The notes beneath the pieces were generated by a model, which saw only the letters and a program-made list of their open reading frames with translations, did not search any database and was not told where the DNA came from. A DNA stretch of 27,566 nt, from IMG/VR virus record IMGVR_UViG_3300045051_000838, positions 1 to 27,566 of that record. One strand, given 5' to 3'. This document shows positions 11,910 to 20,277 of this stretch, piece after piece (within the stretch, counting starts at the first letter, position 1; each line of letters starts with the position of its first letter). The DNA is from a virus. The position numbers were made by a program, and so were the translations under genes.

Positions 11910-14900
11910 ATGGTTCTGCTCGTTGACGATACAACTCGGGAATTCTTCGCAGCTGCTTGGGATCAAGCTTGCGTCGAAGTCGATCGGTACGCTCGATCAA
12001 AAGCGAATCCGCATTCTCCAGCTTTGTTCGACGATGCTGGCAACGCTCGATGGATCACAATTGGCGGCGATGTTGGGGCGGATGGTAAGAAGCACGGCGG
12101 TCATCCGGTGAAGATCACGAAAGATGGCACGATGCTGACAGGCCATTTTGCGGGAAAGAAGGTTGATGAGGCGTTTGGTGGTAAGGCGAGTGAGCCGAGT
12201 GAGCCAACTGAGCCAAGCAAGCCCAGCGAGCATGGATATTTTCGCGGCAACAAAGGCCGCAAGACTGGCCGCAAGCAGACAATGCACGGCGGTGAGTTTG
12301 AAGAGCTGGAAATGCTCGAGGGCGAACACAAAGGCCAAATGAAATGGATCCCGACAAAAGAGCAGGACGATAAAAACGTCCAACAGACTCAACAGCGACA
12401 CGCGGACATGCAAGCGGGTTTTAAGCGGCTGAATGAAGCTCAAGGTCAGCCAACTGAGCCGAACAAGCCAAAAACCGACTGGGGCAAGCGGCTCGATGAT
12501 CTGCAGCAGCGGCGAGATCCGGACGGGATTGAAAAGCCGAAGCCATCGCCAGTAATCGAGCCACCCAAACCAACTTCCAACGAATCCGCCAAACCCGGCG
12601 ACCAACTCGGCCTGTTCGGCGAAGCAACCCAATCACCATCCCCAAAACCCAAAATCGACGGCGATCCAAAAGCCAAGCAAGGGGCGTTGTTCAACACGTC
12701 CGGCGCGGCTGGGCAAATGGATTTGTTTGATGCGGATAAAGCGACTCCAGATGATTTGGTTTGGAAGGGACAGGGACAGCAGCAGGGGCAAGGCGACAAG
12801 CCGAAACAAGAACCCTCTTCTCCTGGCGGGACTCCTGAACAACCTAAGCCAGCATCAGCAAAACCAAAGAAGCCATTCGTCTATCCGAACGGCATGACGC
12901 AATCATTCGACTCCGAAGGTAAACCAGCTGCTATTCCAACCGAACCCAAACCAACCGCCCCCGAGAAAGCAACTCAATCGTTCGATGCGGCAATCAACGC
13001 GGGCGAAACTCCACGGCAAGCGGCTGCAGCGGCAACGAAGGCCATGGATGCCGATTACGAGTTTGCTCGAGCTTCAACCGTTTCGAATGCGGGTGAAGAC
13101 CTGAAGGGATCGGCACGCCATAAGGTGAACGCATGGCGAAGCCTCGAAGACGCGGAAAAGAACGGCACAGCGAAGGAGCTCGTGACTCGCGATCAGCTTT
13201 TGAAGAACGAGCCGCATGATCTGATGATTCATGCGGATCGCAATCCGTTGACGTCACTTGCGATGCACTTTGCTCTACGGTCGTTTCCAGCCAAACCAGG
13301 CACGAAGCTGGCGGCGAACGCAAAGAAAGACCGCGAGCAATTTTTGGAAGCCTATCGAAGCGTCAAGGCGAAAGCGGAAGAACTGGCGAAGGGTACGGAA
13401 GCTGAAGATGCACTTGGAAAGCTTCAGTCTCACGTTTCGGATTTGATCAAGAAGTTCCGGGGTCAAACGTCGAGCGGATCCATGGGGCTGGCTTCTGCGA
13501 CCGACAAGTACAATCAGACAGCGAATGATTTGGTTGGATTTGCAAATTCTCTGGCTAACGGCTGGCGAGCTCCAAAGAATGGTCCGTATGGTCGACTGAA
13601 AGAATTCATGGACGCGGCTAAGGAACGCTACGGCTCTGACGCAGCCTCTCACGAAAACTTGCCCGATCACGTCAAGGACATCATCGAAGGCGCTTCGATG
13701 AATAAGACGTTTGACAAAGAGGCCAAGCAGTCGAATCGGTTCAATCCGGCCGATATGTACGTCAAGATCGCAACGCGTAACGGCGGACGCGATCTAAGCA
13801 GCATTACCAGCGACCCGAACAAAGCTACCAACCACATGATCAAGGAAATGGGGCTTCGCGGGGTCCAGTGGGGCAATAGCGTTACGGACGACGAACGCCA
13901 GCACCATGCAGCGAAAGCGGTTGAAGCATTAACGGATTTGGCGGATGCTCTTGGCCTGCACCCGAAGGATATAGCACTGAACGGCAAACTCGGCCTGGCT
14001 ATCGGTGCGCGCGGTCGCGGTGGAGCGGTCGCACATTACGAACCAGATACGCAAGTCATCAACCTCACGCGAGCGAATGGCGTCGGTTCGCTTGCTCACG
14101 AATGGGGCCATGCGTTCGACCATTCATTGGCGGATTTTGCGCTGAAGAAAGATTCGTCGGAAATGATGTCGGATGTCGCACATCATACGCACCGATTGAC
14201 GAATCCCGAAGGTACATACTCAGCAACAACGGATAGCGGAACGGCCGAAAGGCACATCAAAAACAATAGCGGATGGAAGGTCGAAGAGCTGAAAAATGCT
14301 GAAGTTCGCAAAGCTTTTCAGTCTTTGAAATTAGCTCAAGAAAAGTATCGCGATCGACTACGGGACGAACTCCGGTCGATGATTCGTGACAAGTTTACGA
14401 GCGTCAAAAAGGCAAATGACTACTGGAATTCAGAGCCCGAGATTTTCGCAAGAACATTCGAGCGATACGTTCAACACAAGATCGAGTCGAGCGGCAAGAA
14501 AAATACCTACTTGGCTGGCATCGAAACGAAATCTCACAAAGCTGGCGGTTTATGGCCTACAGACGATGAAGTCAAGGCGATGGCCCCGGCGTTCGACAAG
14601 CTTTTTGCAGAGTTCCGGAAGCAAAAATACGGCTCGGAGGAAGTGGTAAAGTACTCTCAGGCTGAACTGCTCGAAGCGGCTGCGATGCTGATCGGAACTG
14701 GCGATCTGTTTTTTGATGTTGAACGATACCGAAGCGAATGCCGATTTTTCTTGATGCAGTATTCCCAGTGGGCAAATGGTGCGAAAGTGGATCGATACGA
14801 TTGGAACGAATCTCAACATCCGCGACACCCAGCCGGCGCACCTCGCGGCATGGGCGGTGAGTTTGCTGGTCGCGGATCCTCTCTTCCTGGCGGGAATCGA

Positions 14901-16580
14901 ATTGCATCTCAGTCGACATCCCAGTCAACATCCAACCCATCCGGTCCACCCCCAACCCTCAACAGCAAGCAGCGAGAACTGCCCGAGCGTCCTCAAATCA
15001 GCCAAAACCATCCTTTACACTGGCGGCAGATTCCCGATGGTACAGCAATGATCGGCACAATGGACTTTGCTAAGGGGTTGAGAAATCTGATGGCGGAAGC
15101 TCAACGAGCTGCGGGGCCACAAGCGAACGAAGAGACCGTTTGGGCGCGAGTCGACAAGCGGCGATTGCAGGGACTGCTTGACTCGATGAATCGCATGGAC
15201 AAAGAAGCGATGGCTAAGGGCATCAAGCTGCATGAGTACGTGAATGCAAGCGGATTGATTCCGCCGATGATTGCAGAGCGACTGCATGGTGGTAGCAGAT
15301 TTTTTGATCCGACTTTGCTTCGCGGGAAGTTTAATCAGCCTGATGTCGAGAAAACCTCATCGAAAAGCTTTGCCGATCAGATTGGAGCGAACAAGCCGCA
15401 ACCTGAGTCGGAGGCTAAATCAGGAGGCAAGCAGCGATCGCAAGCAGCTACAAGAACAGACGAACCTAAGCCTAAGAAAACTGCGGCAGAATCACGATTG
15501 GATAACCAGCTGACGGACGCGATCCGAAAGCACCTGGGGTCCGACGATGAATCCATGATCGACGAATTCAAACAGTTTCACTCGGAAGCACACAAGCAGC
15601 TGACGGACGAAGCGAACGAAACGAATCGAATGATCCGCGAGATCACAGGAACAGCTAAGAATCTCGGCGAAAGTCGAAGCGGATTCAACGAGCAGGGCCA
15701 GCAAGCGTCTTTGCTTCGCAATCCGATGGAAACAGGAAAGCTGATGAAGAAAGCTCGACAAGGTTTGTTGGATCCCTCCAAGGAGAAGGGTTTCGACGAA
15801 TTGGTCGATTGGGCTGAGCGTCATTACCCGCACTTACTGAAAGGCAACGGCGAACAGGGCTTGGTCGATCTGCTGGCCGGTGGCTTTCGAGTTCCGCCAA
15901 GTCGATTGTCGGATGAGGTGATGGAGCACGCCTCCACTCTGGCGGGACCATCATTTTTCGAGGCATTGGCGAATGGCGGCCAAGCTCCCGTGCCGGATGA
16001 TGGAGTAGACTGGGAGCAAGTCCCGTTTTCGGCGGTGGCGTTCAATCGGATTTGGAATATGGTGGTGGTCGAGCGGTATGGATCTATTCACGAAGCCACC
16101 CTCCGCGAATTCGCTCGCCACCATTCCCAGCCGACTCCAGCCCAACGAGAAGCAGGAAACTACAAGAAGGGCCACATTCGATTCCAGGGCTTGGACATTG
16201 CGATCGAGACGCCGAAGGGCAAGCGTCGACGTCCTGAATGGCCGCCAATGGGCGCGCATTATGGCTACATCAAGCGAACCGAAGGCAAAGACGGCGATCA
16301 TCTTGACGTTTTTGTTGGTCCTGATGAGACAAGCCCGATCGTTTTCATCGTCGATCAAATGAACGCTGACGGCAAGTTCGATGAGCATAAATGTCTGCTG
16401 GGTTTCCGAACGCACAAGCAAGCGATCGAAGCCTACAAAGCTTCGTACTCGGCTGGCTGGAAAGTTGGCCAAGTCAGCGCGATGACGATGGAGCAATTTA
16501 AAAATTGGATCGAAGATGGAGATTTGAAGAAGCCTGCGAGTGTGCAGGTCAACCGCTATGCCATGGCGCGAATGGTGTGA
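11910..16580 (+). CDS. Polyvalent protein: LPD1-like HEWGH domain and inorganic-pyrophosphatase-like domain
   Basis: This 1,556-residue protein starts at ATG 11910, behind AGGTGA. In order: an N-terminal small domain (residues 1-80), a long Pro/Lys/Gln-rich linker, and a helical domain from about 350 (AGEDLKGSARHKVNAWRSLE, LLKNEPHDLM), probably one of the polyvalent-associated LPD modules. Then comes an LPD1-like zincin segment, GLAIGARGRGGAVAHYEP and GSLAHEWGHAFDHSL, with H730, E731 and H734. Near 966 it carries WNESQHPRHPAGAPRG and GGEFA, a motif common in phage head proteins. After another linker, residues 1386-1541 resemble the inorganic-pyrophosphatase-like domain of polyvalent proteins: GDHLDVFVGP, FIVDQMNADGKFDEHK, CLLGFRTHKQAIEAY. 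Polyvalent proteins are thought to be injected with phage DNA to protect it or alter the host. Four dispersed-repeat copies lie in its linkers. Confidence 0.8.
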   Translation: MVLLVDDTTREFFAAAWDQACVEVDRYARSKANPHSPALFDDAGNARWITIGGDVGADGKKHGGHPVKITKDGTMLTGHFAGKKVDEAFGGKASEPSEPTEPSKPSEHGYFRGNKGRKTGRKQTMHGGEFEELEMLEGEHKGQMKWIPTKEQDDKNVQQTQQRHADMQAGFKRLNEAQGQPTEPNKPKTDWGKRLDDLQQRRDPDGIEKPKPSPVIEPPKPTSNESAKPGDQLGLFGEATQSPSPKPKIDGDPKAKQGALFNTSGAAGQMDLFDADKATPDDLVWKGQGQQQGQGDKPKQEPSSPGGTPEQPKPASAKPKKPFVYPNGMTQSFDSEGKPAAIPTEPKPTAPEKATQSFDAAINAGETPRQAAAAATKAMDADYEFARASTVSNAGEDLKGSARHKVNAWRSLEDAEKNGTAKELVTRDQLLKNEPHDLMIHADRNPLTSLAMHFALRSFPAKPGTKLAANAKKDREQFLEAYRSVKAKAEELAKGTEAEDALGKLQSHVSDLIKKFRGQTSSGSMGLASATDKYNQTANDLVGFANSLANGWRAPKNGPYGRLKEFMDAAKERYGSDAASHENLPDHVKDIIEGASMNKTFDKEAKQSNRFNPADMYVKIATRNGGRDLSSITSDPNKATNHMIKEMGLRGVQWGNSVTDDERQHHAAKAVEALTDLADALGLHPKDIALNGKLGLAIGARGRGGAVAHYEPDTQVINLTRANGVGSLAHEWGHAFDHSLADFALKKDSSEMMSDVAHHTHRLTNPEGTYSATTDSGTAERHIKNNSGWKVEELKNAEVRKAFQSLKLAQEKYRDRLRDELRSMIRDKFTSVKKANDYWNSEPEIFARTFERYVQHKIESSGKKNTYLAGIETKSHKAGGLWPTDDEVKAMAPAFDKLFAEFRKQKYGSEEVVKYSQAELLEAAAMLIGTGDLFFDVERYRSECRFFLMQYSQWANGAKVDRYDWNESQHPRHPAGAPRGMGGEFAGRGSSLPGGNRIASQSTSQSTSNPSGPPPTLNSKQRELPERPQISQNHPLHWRQIPDGTAMIGTMDFAKGLRNLMAEAQRAAGPQANEETVWARVDKRRLQGLLDSMNRMDKEAMAKGIKLHEYVNASGLIPPMIAERLHGGSRFFDPTLLRGKFNQPDVEKTSSKSFADQIGANKPQPESEAKSGGKQRSQAATRTDEPKPKKTAAESRLDNQLTDAIRKHLGSDDESMIDEFKQFHSEAHKQLTDEANETNRMIREITGTAKNLGESRSGFNEQGQQASLLRNPMETGKLMKKARQGLLDPSKEKGFDELVDWAERHYPHLLKGNGEQGLVDLLAGGFRVPPSRLSDEVMEHASTLAGPSFFEALANGGQAPVPDDGVDWEQVPFSAVAFNRIWNMVVVERYGSIHEATLREFARHHSQPTPAQREAGNYKKGHIRFQGLDIAIETPKGKRRRPEWPPMGAHYGYIKRTEGKDGDHLDVFVGPDETSPIVFIVDQMNADGKFDEHKCLLGFRTHKQAIEAYKASYSAGWKVGQVSAMTMEQFKNWIEDGDLKKPASVQVNRYAMARMV
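12813..12831 (+). repeat. Dispersed CCTGGCGGG repeat in polyvalent-protein linker
   Basis: CCCTCTTCTCCTGGCGGGA is in frame and encodes PSSPGGT within the long proline-rich linker. Confidence 0.65.
14878..14896 (+). repeat. Dispersed CCTGGCGGG repeat after the GGEFAGRG motif
   Basis: CCTCTCTTCCTGGCGGGAA encodes SSLPGGN directly behind the conserved GGEFAGRG motif, at the start of a linker rich in Ser and Thr. Confidence 0.65.
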
Positions 16581-16650
16581 TAAGAATTTTTTTGAATTCT
16601 CAAACTCGCGTTGACCTTCACTTTCAATATGGCAAATTGACGGACGCAAT

Positions 16651-16662
16651 TGGGCTTGCAGA
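16651..16662 (-). promoter_or_regulatory. Intergenic 12-bp motif TCTGCAAGCCCA, reverse copy
   Basis: The + strand TGGGCTTGCAGA is the exact reverse complement of TCTGCAAGCCCA found at 19334 and 25823. It abuts a degenerate dispersed repeat (CTTTCCCTGGCCGG). The function is unknown; a late-gene control site is one possibility. Confidence 0.45.
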
Positions 16663-16666
16663 CTTT

Positions 16667-16700
16667 CCCTGGCCGGTCGGTTAATTCTGGCCGGTCAGGG
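16667..16700 (+). terminator. Hairpin between polyvalent-protein and decoration-like genes
   Basis: CCCTGGCCGG (16667-16676) can pair with CCGGTCAGGG (16691-16700) through ten positions, one of them G-U in RNA, with a 14-base loop. CTGGCCGGTC is also directly repeated at 16669 and 16687. No U-run follows, so it may be an RNA-processing or attenuating hairpin instead of an intrinsic terminator. Just downstream CGCAATC/CGCAATT is repeated three times (16731-16751). The 207-bp gap 16581-16787 holds no gene. Confidence 0.45.
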
Positions 16701-16787
16701 ATTTCTAGTTCTGCAATCAGCCCTGAACTTCGCAATCCGCAATTCGCAATCCGGTCCAAGTCCCGGCTCAAACCAACGAGAACTGCC

Positions 16788-17165
16788 ATGTCCGTATCAG
16801 CATCGTTTCGTCGCGATTTTCTCGGCCAGATTTCTATCGGTGCCACTGTTACCAAAACGTCTGACGCCAACAACGTCATCGATGATTCGATTGCTGGCAA
16901 CACCACGAATCGCCAAATCCTTTTCGCGATCGACGTGTCGGAACTTCAGGCAATCGTCATCTATTCCGATGCAAATATCACCGTCAAAACGAACAGCTCA
17001 AGCTCGCCGACCGATACGATCAGCATCTTGGCGGGCATTCCGTACATTTGGGTCAAGGACGAATACGAGACCTGCAAGATCACGGCTGACGTGACGGCGT
17101 TGTTTGTGACGAATGCGAATGCTGCAGCTGCATCGCTTAAAGTCATCACGATGTACAACACCTAA
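16788..17165 (+). CDS. Small head protein, probable decoration type
   Basis: I chose ATG 16788 (MSVSASFRRDFLGQISIGAT); the frame runs back into the hairpin region, which is unlikely to be coding. The 125 residues are Thr/Ser/Ala/Val-rich with alternating beta-like stretches: ILFAIDVSELQAIVIYSDAN, ITVKTNSSSSPTDT, ILAGIPYIWVKD and ITADVTALFVTN. There is no helix-forming core or cysteine motif. A small all-beta protein before the protease/scaffold and capsid genes is typical of head decoration or stabilisation proteins, but I cannot assign it to a family. Confidence 0.55.
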   Translation: MSVSASFRRDFLGQISIGATVTKTSDANNVIDDSIAGNTTNRQILFAIDVSELQAIVIYSDANITVKTNSSSSPTDTISILAGIPYIWVKDEYETCKITADVTALFVTNANAAAASLKVITMYNT

Positions 17166-17228
17166 GATTTTTGATCGGTTTAGTCGGTTGATCGGCTAGG
17201 TTTCGTCGCAGTCACGATTGGAGCAGTG

Positions 17229-17408
17229 ATGGCAAGTGATCCGAAAAAAGAAGACCCCAAAGCAGCGGAAGCCGCCAAGCGGCTCGTCAATCGAGTCCAA
17301 AAAGTCTGCCAGGAGTCTGATTACCACGGCGTTATCACTGCCGAAGTACACGTTCGAGCCGGAAAGCCTCATTTTTTCGCAATCAGCGAGAAGCAAACGT
17401 TTAACTGA
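17229..17408 (+). CDS. Small protein, unknown
   Basis: This is a 59-residue protein from ATG 17229 (a GTG directly in front is also possible). The N-terminal half is a charged helix (KKEDPKAAEAAKRLVNRVQK). The second half, GVITAEVHVRAGKPHFFAIS, reads as a short beta-hairpin, loosely like small DUF2292-type proteins with a G-x-I/V-x-V-x-V-x-x-G pattern. It ends ten bases before the protease/scaffold-like gene and is likely cotranscribed. No function can be stated. Confidence 0.55.
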   Translation: MASDPKKEDPKAAEAAKRLVNRVQKVCQESDYHGVITAEVHVRAGKPHFFAISEKQTFN

Positions 17409-17418
17409 GAAACAACCA

Positions 17419-19287
17419 ATGTCCGCCGTACTCGACCAGCCAAATCAATCGCTATCTCGCAGCAATGCGAGCGGTTCGGCTCGCGCATCGTCTATTATGC
17501 CTGGTCCCGGCGAAGACTATCGCTCCTTCGTCTATCGAGCTCACTACGCTTTGATGCCGACAATCCCTGACTCGGATCAGCGAAACCAAGCCGTCTGGAA
17601 CGCATGGGAGCGAGTGAATGGAAATCCACTGCGAGACCACGCGACGGATTACTTTCCGCCAGAGCAATATCGGCATGTGCCGAATGTCTGCTACTTCATG
17701 GAGCATTCGACAACCAGCCGCGACGGCACACCGTTGAACTATGGCTTCAACGAGCTTTGCGACATCATGGACGAAAGCAACGCTCGCACAGACACGAATG
17801 CGTACTCCGCGATCTGCAGCCACCATACCGGCGTCATGAAAGGCCCGAAGCATGAGCCCGAAACGCTCGGCTTTGCCGGTCCGTATAGTCTCGGCATGGT
17901 CGGTCGAGTCAATCCAAAGTGGGCGATTTTTGCAGACGAACATCATTCGCTGAATCATCTCGACACGTTCAACGCTCGTCGCCGGCGATCGGTCGAAGTG
18001 TTGCGGTTTGCCGATGGCCGACGATCGTACTTCGACCCTATCGCGACTTTGGGTAGTGATAGCCCTCGATTGCCGTTACCGGTCAATCGTTATGAGGCCC
18101 GCCAGGGAGATGAGCTTATCGGCGTCGAGCGATATTCGGTCGTTAGTCCGGTCGCTGTCGGTGCCTCGAACACGTTCATTCCCGGTTCAAACAATCGTCG
18201 CGACCAATACGAGATGGATGATTTTGCAATGACCAATCCGAGTGGCATGAACCAAGGTGGCATGAATCAAGGAAGCGACAGCGGAAGCGGATCGAGCGGA
18301 AATTCGACTGGCGGAATGCTGACCGTCGAAGACGTCAAGGCTATCTGCCAGATGATCATGTCGACGCCTCAGATGGAATGGGTTCGCGAGCAGATGGAAA
18401 AGGCTCCTCCAGCTCCTGGGAACGGAAGTGTTGTTCCGTCGAGCGAACCGGGCGCGGGGTCAGTTGATGATTTGTCGATGGGCCATCAGGCCCCAGCTAA
18501 TCCTGCCAATCCAATGGGTCCAGCTGGACCAGCCGCTAGCGGACACCCTTTCCCTGGCGGGCATCCTGGCCAACAAGCTCAACCATCTCATTCACCCGCG
18601 CCGTCGCATCCAGCGTCACCAACGCATTCATCGAATCCAGCAGGCCAGCCAATTCAACATCCAACTCACCAGCCAAGCCCAAGCCAAGTCCGCAACCCCA
18701 ACCCGTATCAACAGTACTCAGCAAAGGATGGAAAAATGTCCGCTCAGAACGGCCAGCAGGCAACCAATCAAGTTACAGTCGAGCAGTACTCCGCATTGGT
18801 CAACGATCATCAAGCTTTGACCGAACAATACTCGGCGTTGAACGATCAGTATTCCGCACTTAACCAAGCTCATCAGCAATTGTTCGTGCAATACGGCGAG
18901 TTAAAGGCTTCGGTGGCGGAGATTCAAAAACGAGCCGTCGACGCGGAACGATCTCAAGCGATCAAGGAACTGTACTCGCAGTACCCACATTTCGTCGTTC
19001 CGGAAGAAGAGTTTGCGAAGTGCTTGTACTCGCAAGGTTCTACGATGGACGAAGCGACCTTCCAAGGCCACATTGCCGACTTGGCGAAGTACGCTCAGCG
19101 ATCGTCGCCAGTCTCGACCATGATTCCTGGCGGAACTTTCGATCTGCCAGCAACGGTCGACAAGTACGCTGCCGAAGTCGCTGCCAAGGTGGTCGATCGT
19201 TACACTCGCGAAATGGAAAAAGGCATTCATCGCAGTTACGAAACCATCGAAGCCGAAATTCGCAAGGAAATGGGGATTGGCGGTTAG
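17419..19287 (+). CDS. Putative prohead protease fused to scaffold
   Basis: The start is ATG 17419 (MSAVLDQPNQSLSRSNASGS); the frame extends upstream but only through another gene. The protein has 622 residues. Residues about 25-260 form a domain with WAIFADEHHSLNHLDTF, RRRRSVEVLRFADG, then YFDPIATLGSDSPRLPLPV. It resembles the protein encoded ahead of the major capsid gene in other phages, taken to be a maturation protease, though I cannot name its catalytic residues. A Gly/Ser/Pro/His linker with a dispersed repeat (HPFPGGH) follows. The C-terminus is a coiled coil with an EQYSAL/NDQYSAL repeat and ends in long helices (DKYAAEVAAKVVDRYTREME), as in scaffolds. Position before the capsid gene supports the call. 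Confidence 0.6.
   Translation: MSAVLDQPNQSLSRSNASGSARASSIMPGPGEDYRSFVYRAHYALMPTIPDSDQRNQAVWNAWERVNGNPLRDHATDYFPPEQYRHVPNVCYFMEHSTTSRDGTPLNYGFNELCDIMDESNARTDTNAYSAICSHHTGVMKGPKHEPETLGFAGPYSLGMVGRVNPKWAIFADEHHSLNHLDTFNARRRRSVEVLRFADGRRSYFDPIATLGSDSPRLPLPVNRYEARQGDELIGVERYSVVSPVAVGASNTFIPGSNNRRDQYEMDDFAMTNPSGMNQGGMNQGSDSGSGSSGNSTGGMLTVEDVKAICQMIMSTPQMEWVREQMEKAPPAPGNGSVVPSSEPGAGSVDDLSMGHQAPANPANPMGPAGPAASGHPFPGGHPGQQAQPSHSPAPSHPASPTHSSNPAGQPIQHPTHQPSPSQVRNPNPYQQYSAKDGKMSAQNGQQATNQVTVEQYSALVNDHQALTEQYSALNDQYSALNQAHQQLFVQYGELKASVAEIQKRAVDAERSQAIKELYSQYPHFVVPEEEFAKCLYSQGSTMDEATFQGHIADLAKYAQRSSPVSTMIPGGTFDLPATVDKYAAEVAAKVVDRYTREMEKGIHRSYETIEAEIRKEMGIGG
18546..18562 (+). repeat. Dispersed CCCTTTCCCTGGCGGG repeat in scaffold linker
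   Basis: This copy, CCCTTTCCCTGGCGGGC, matches the consensus in full. It is in frame, encoding PFPGGH in the proline-rich linker of the protease/scaffold protein. Confidence 0.8.
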
Positions 19288-19333
19288 TATCTAGCTAATT
19301 TCAGTCTTCGTTTTCAGTTCAAAAAAATCGTTG

Positions 19334-19345
19334 TCTGCAAGCCCA
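19334..19345 (+). promoter_or_regulatory. Intergenic 12-bp motif TCTGCAAGCCCA
   Basis: This exact copy lies 48 bases before the ATG of the 19393 gene, in a 105-bp gap that also has TCAAAAAAAT near 19319 and 19386. No clear -10 or -35 box accompanies it. Confidence 0.45.
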
Positions 19346-19392
19346 AGCTACGAATCCACAACATTCAATAGCTCAGATAGCGAGTCAAAAAA

Positions 19393-20121
19393 ATGGTTCT
19401 CCCAGCATTCAAGTCGTCCGGCAACGTGAACCCTTGCCGGTTCGTCGATATCTCTGGTGACTTCACGGTCGATCAGGCGGCGCATGGCCAATTTGCTTTT
19501 GGCGTTTCGTCCGAAGGTTCTCGTACCGCTCCGATTCCTGGAGCATCATCCCTCGCAGCGATCGCAGAAGATCCCTTCCGCGTCTACGGCGAAGGTGAGG
19601 TTTGCGAAATCGAAGCTGGCTTTGCTGGCTTGCTCGCTGGCGATTTTGTTCTGCCTGACTTCAACGGTCGCGCAGTTCCGGCTTTGGATGGCGAAATGCA
19701 CTGTGCTCAGGTATTGCGGGGTCAAGCGACTCTCAATAATCGAGCATTGGTCTACATCAGCCGATGCCGCGGCAAGATCAATCCGAACATGTATCTTGCT
19801 CGCACCAGCAACTACACGGTTGTTCCGGCCACTGACCAAATGGACGTGTTCAGTAACGAAGGTGCATCGGGCACGATCACTTTCAGTTTGCCGGCCGCAA
19901 CGCTCGGCCAAGAGTATCGTTTCCGCGTTGCAGCTGCTCAACAGCTTCGCATCGACCCGAACGGTACCGAAACGATCGCATTGCCTTCGACCGGCGTTCA
20001 GCAAGGTGCAGGCAAGTATCTGTTTGCTTCCGCTCCTGGAGCTGCTGTTTCGATCCGATGCAACGCTTCCGGCACATGGACTGTCATGAGCTTTGTCGGT
20101 AGCTGGAGCATCGAGCCGTAA
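19393..20121 (+). CDS. Head decoration/fibre-type protein
   Basis: This 242-residue protein appears to have two domains. Residues 1-130 (NPCRFVDISGDFTVDQAAHG, QFAFGVSSEGSR, VYGEGEVCEIEAGFAGLLAG) follow the pattern of DUF2190-like capsid decoration proteins: a Gly-rich beta fold with a DxxG-x-x-P strand (PDFNGRAVPALDGE). Residues about 150-242 (GTITFSLPAATLGQEYRFRV, QLRIDPNGTETIALP, ASGTWTVMSFVGSW) look like the beta-rich tip of phage fibres, with an S-W-x-V-x-S-x-x-G-x-W end. It lies between scaffold and capsid genes. A virion surface role, perhaps host attachment from the head, is inferred. Confidence 0.55.
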   Translation: MVLPAFKSSGNVNPCRFVDISGDFTVDQAAHGQFAFGVSSEGSRTAPIPGASSLAAIAEDPFRVYGEGEVCEIEAGFAGLLAGDFVLPDFNGRAVPALDGEMHCAQVLRGQATLNNRALVYISRCRGKINPNMYLARTSNYTVVPATDQMDVFSNEGASGTITFSLPAATLGQEYRFRVAAAQQLRIDPNGTETIALPSTGVQQGAGKYLFASAPGAAVSIRCNASGTWTVMSFVGSWSIEP

Positions 20122-20135
20122 TAGCCAGAACTGAA

Positions 20136-20153
20136 CCCTTTCCCCTGGCGGGA
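20136..20153 (+). repeat. Dispersed CCCTTTCCCCTGGCGGG repeat, intergenic
   Basis: CCCTTTCCCCTGGCGGGA lies 14 bases after the stop of the decoration/fibre gene, in the 156-bp gap before the major capsid gene. The rest of the gap has a CAAGCCCGCAATTCAAG stretch resembling the other intergenic motif, and then the capsid ribosome binding site. Confidence 0.8.
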
Positions 20154-20277
20154 TAGCTGACGAACAGTCTCCTGCCAGGTCGCCAAGACAAGTTTCCAAG
20201 CCCGCAATTCAAGAATCAACAAGTAACTTAAGCGATTACCGGAAGCCCCGGCATTGCGATTTGATCGGAGAAATCAA

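Noticed and set aside
15951-16649. 232-codon minus-strand open frame over the end of the polyvalent gene
   Set aside because: It is antisense to the well-supported pyrophosphatase-like domain and has no coherent protein pattern.
17022-17045. Further CTTGGCGGGC and CCTGGCGGAA strings (17022, 19127) as extra copies of the dispersed repeat
   Set aside because: They lack the pyrimidine arm and can be explained by Gly-Gly or Ala-Gly codons; I left them out of the count.
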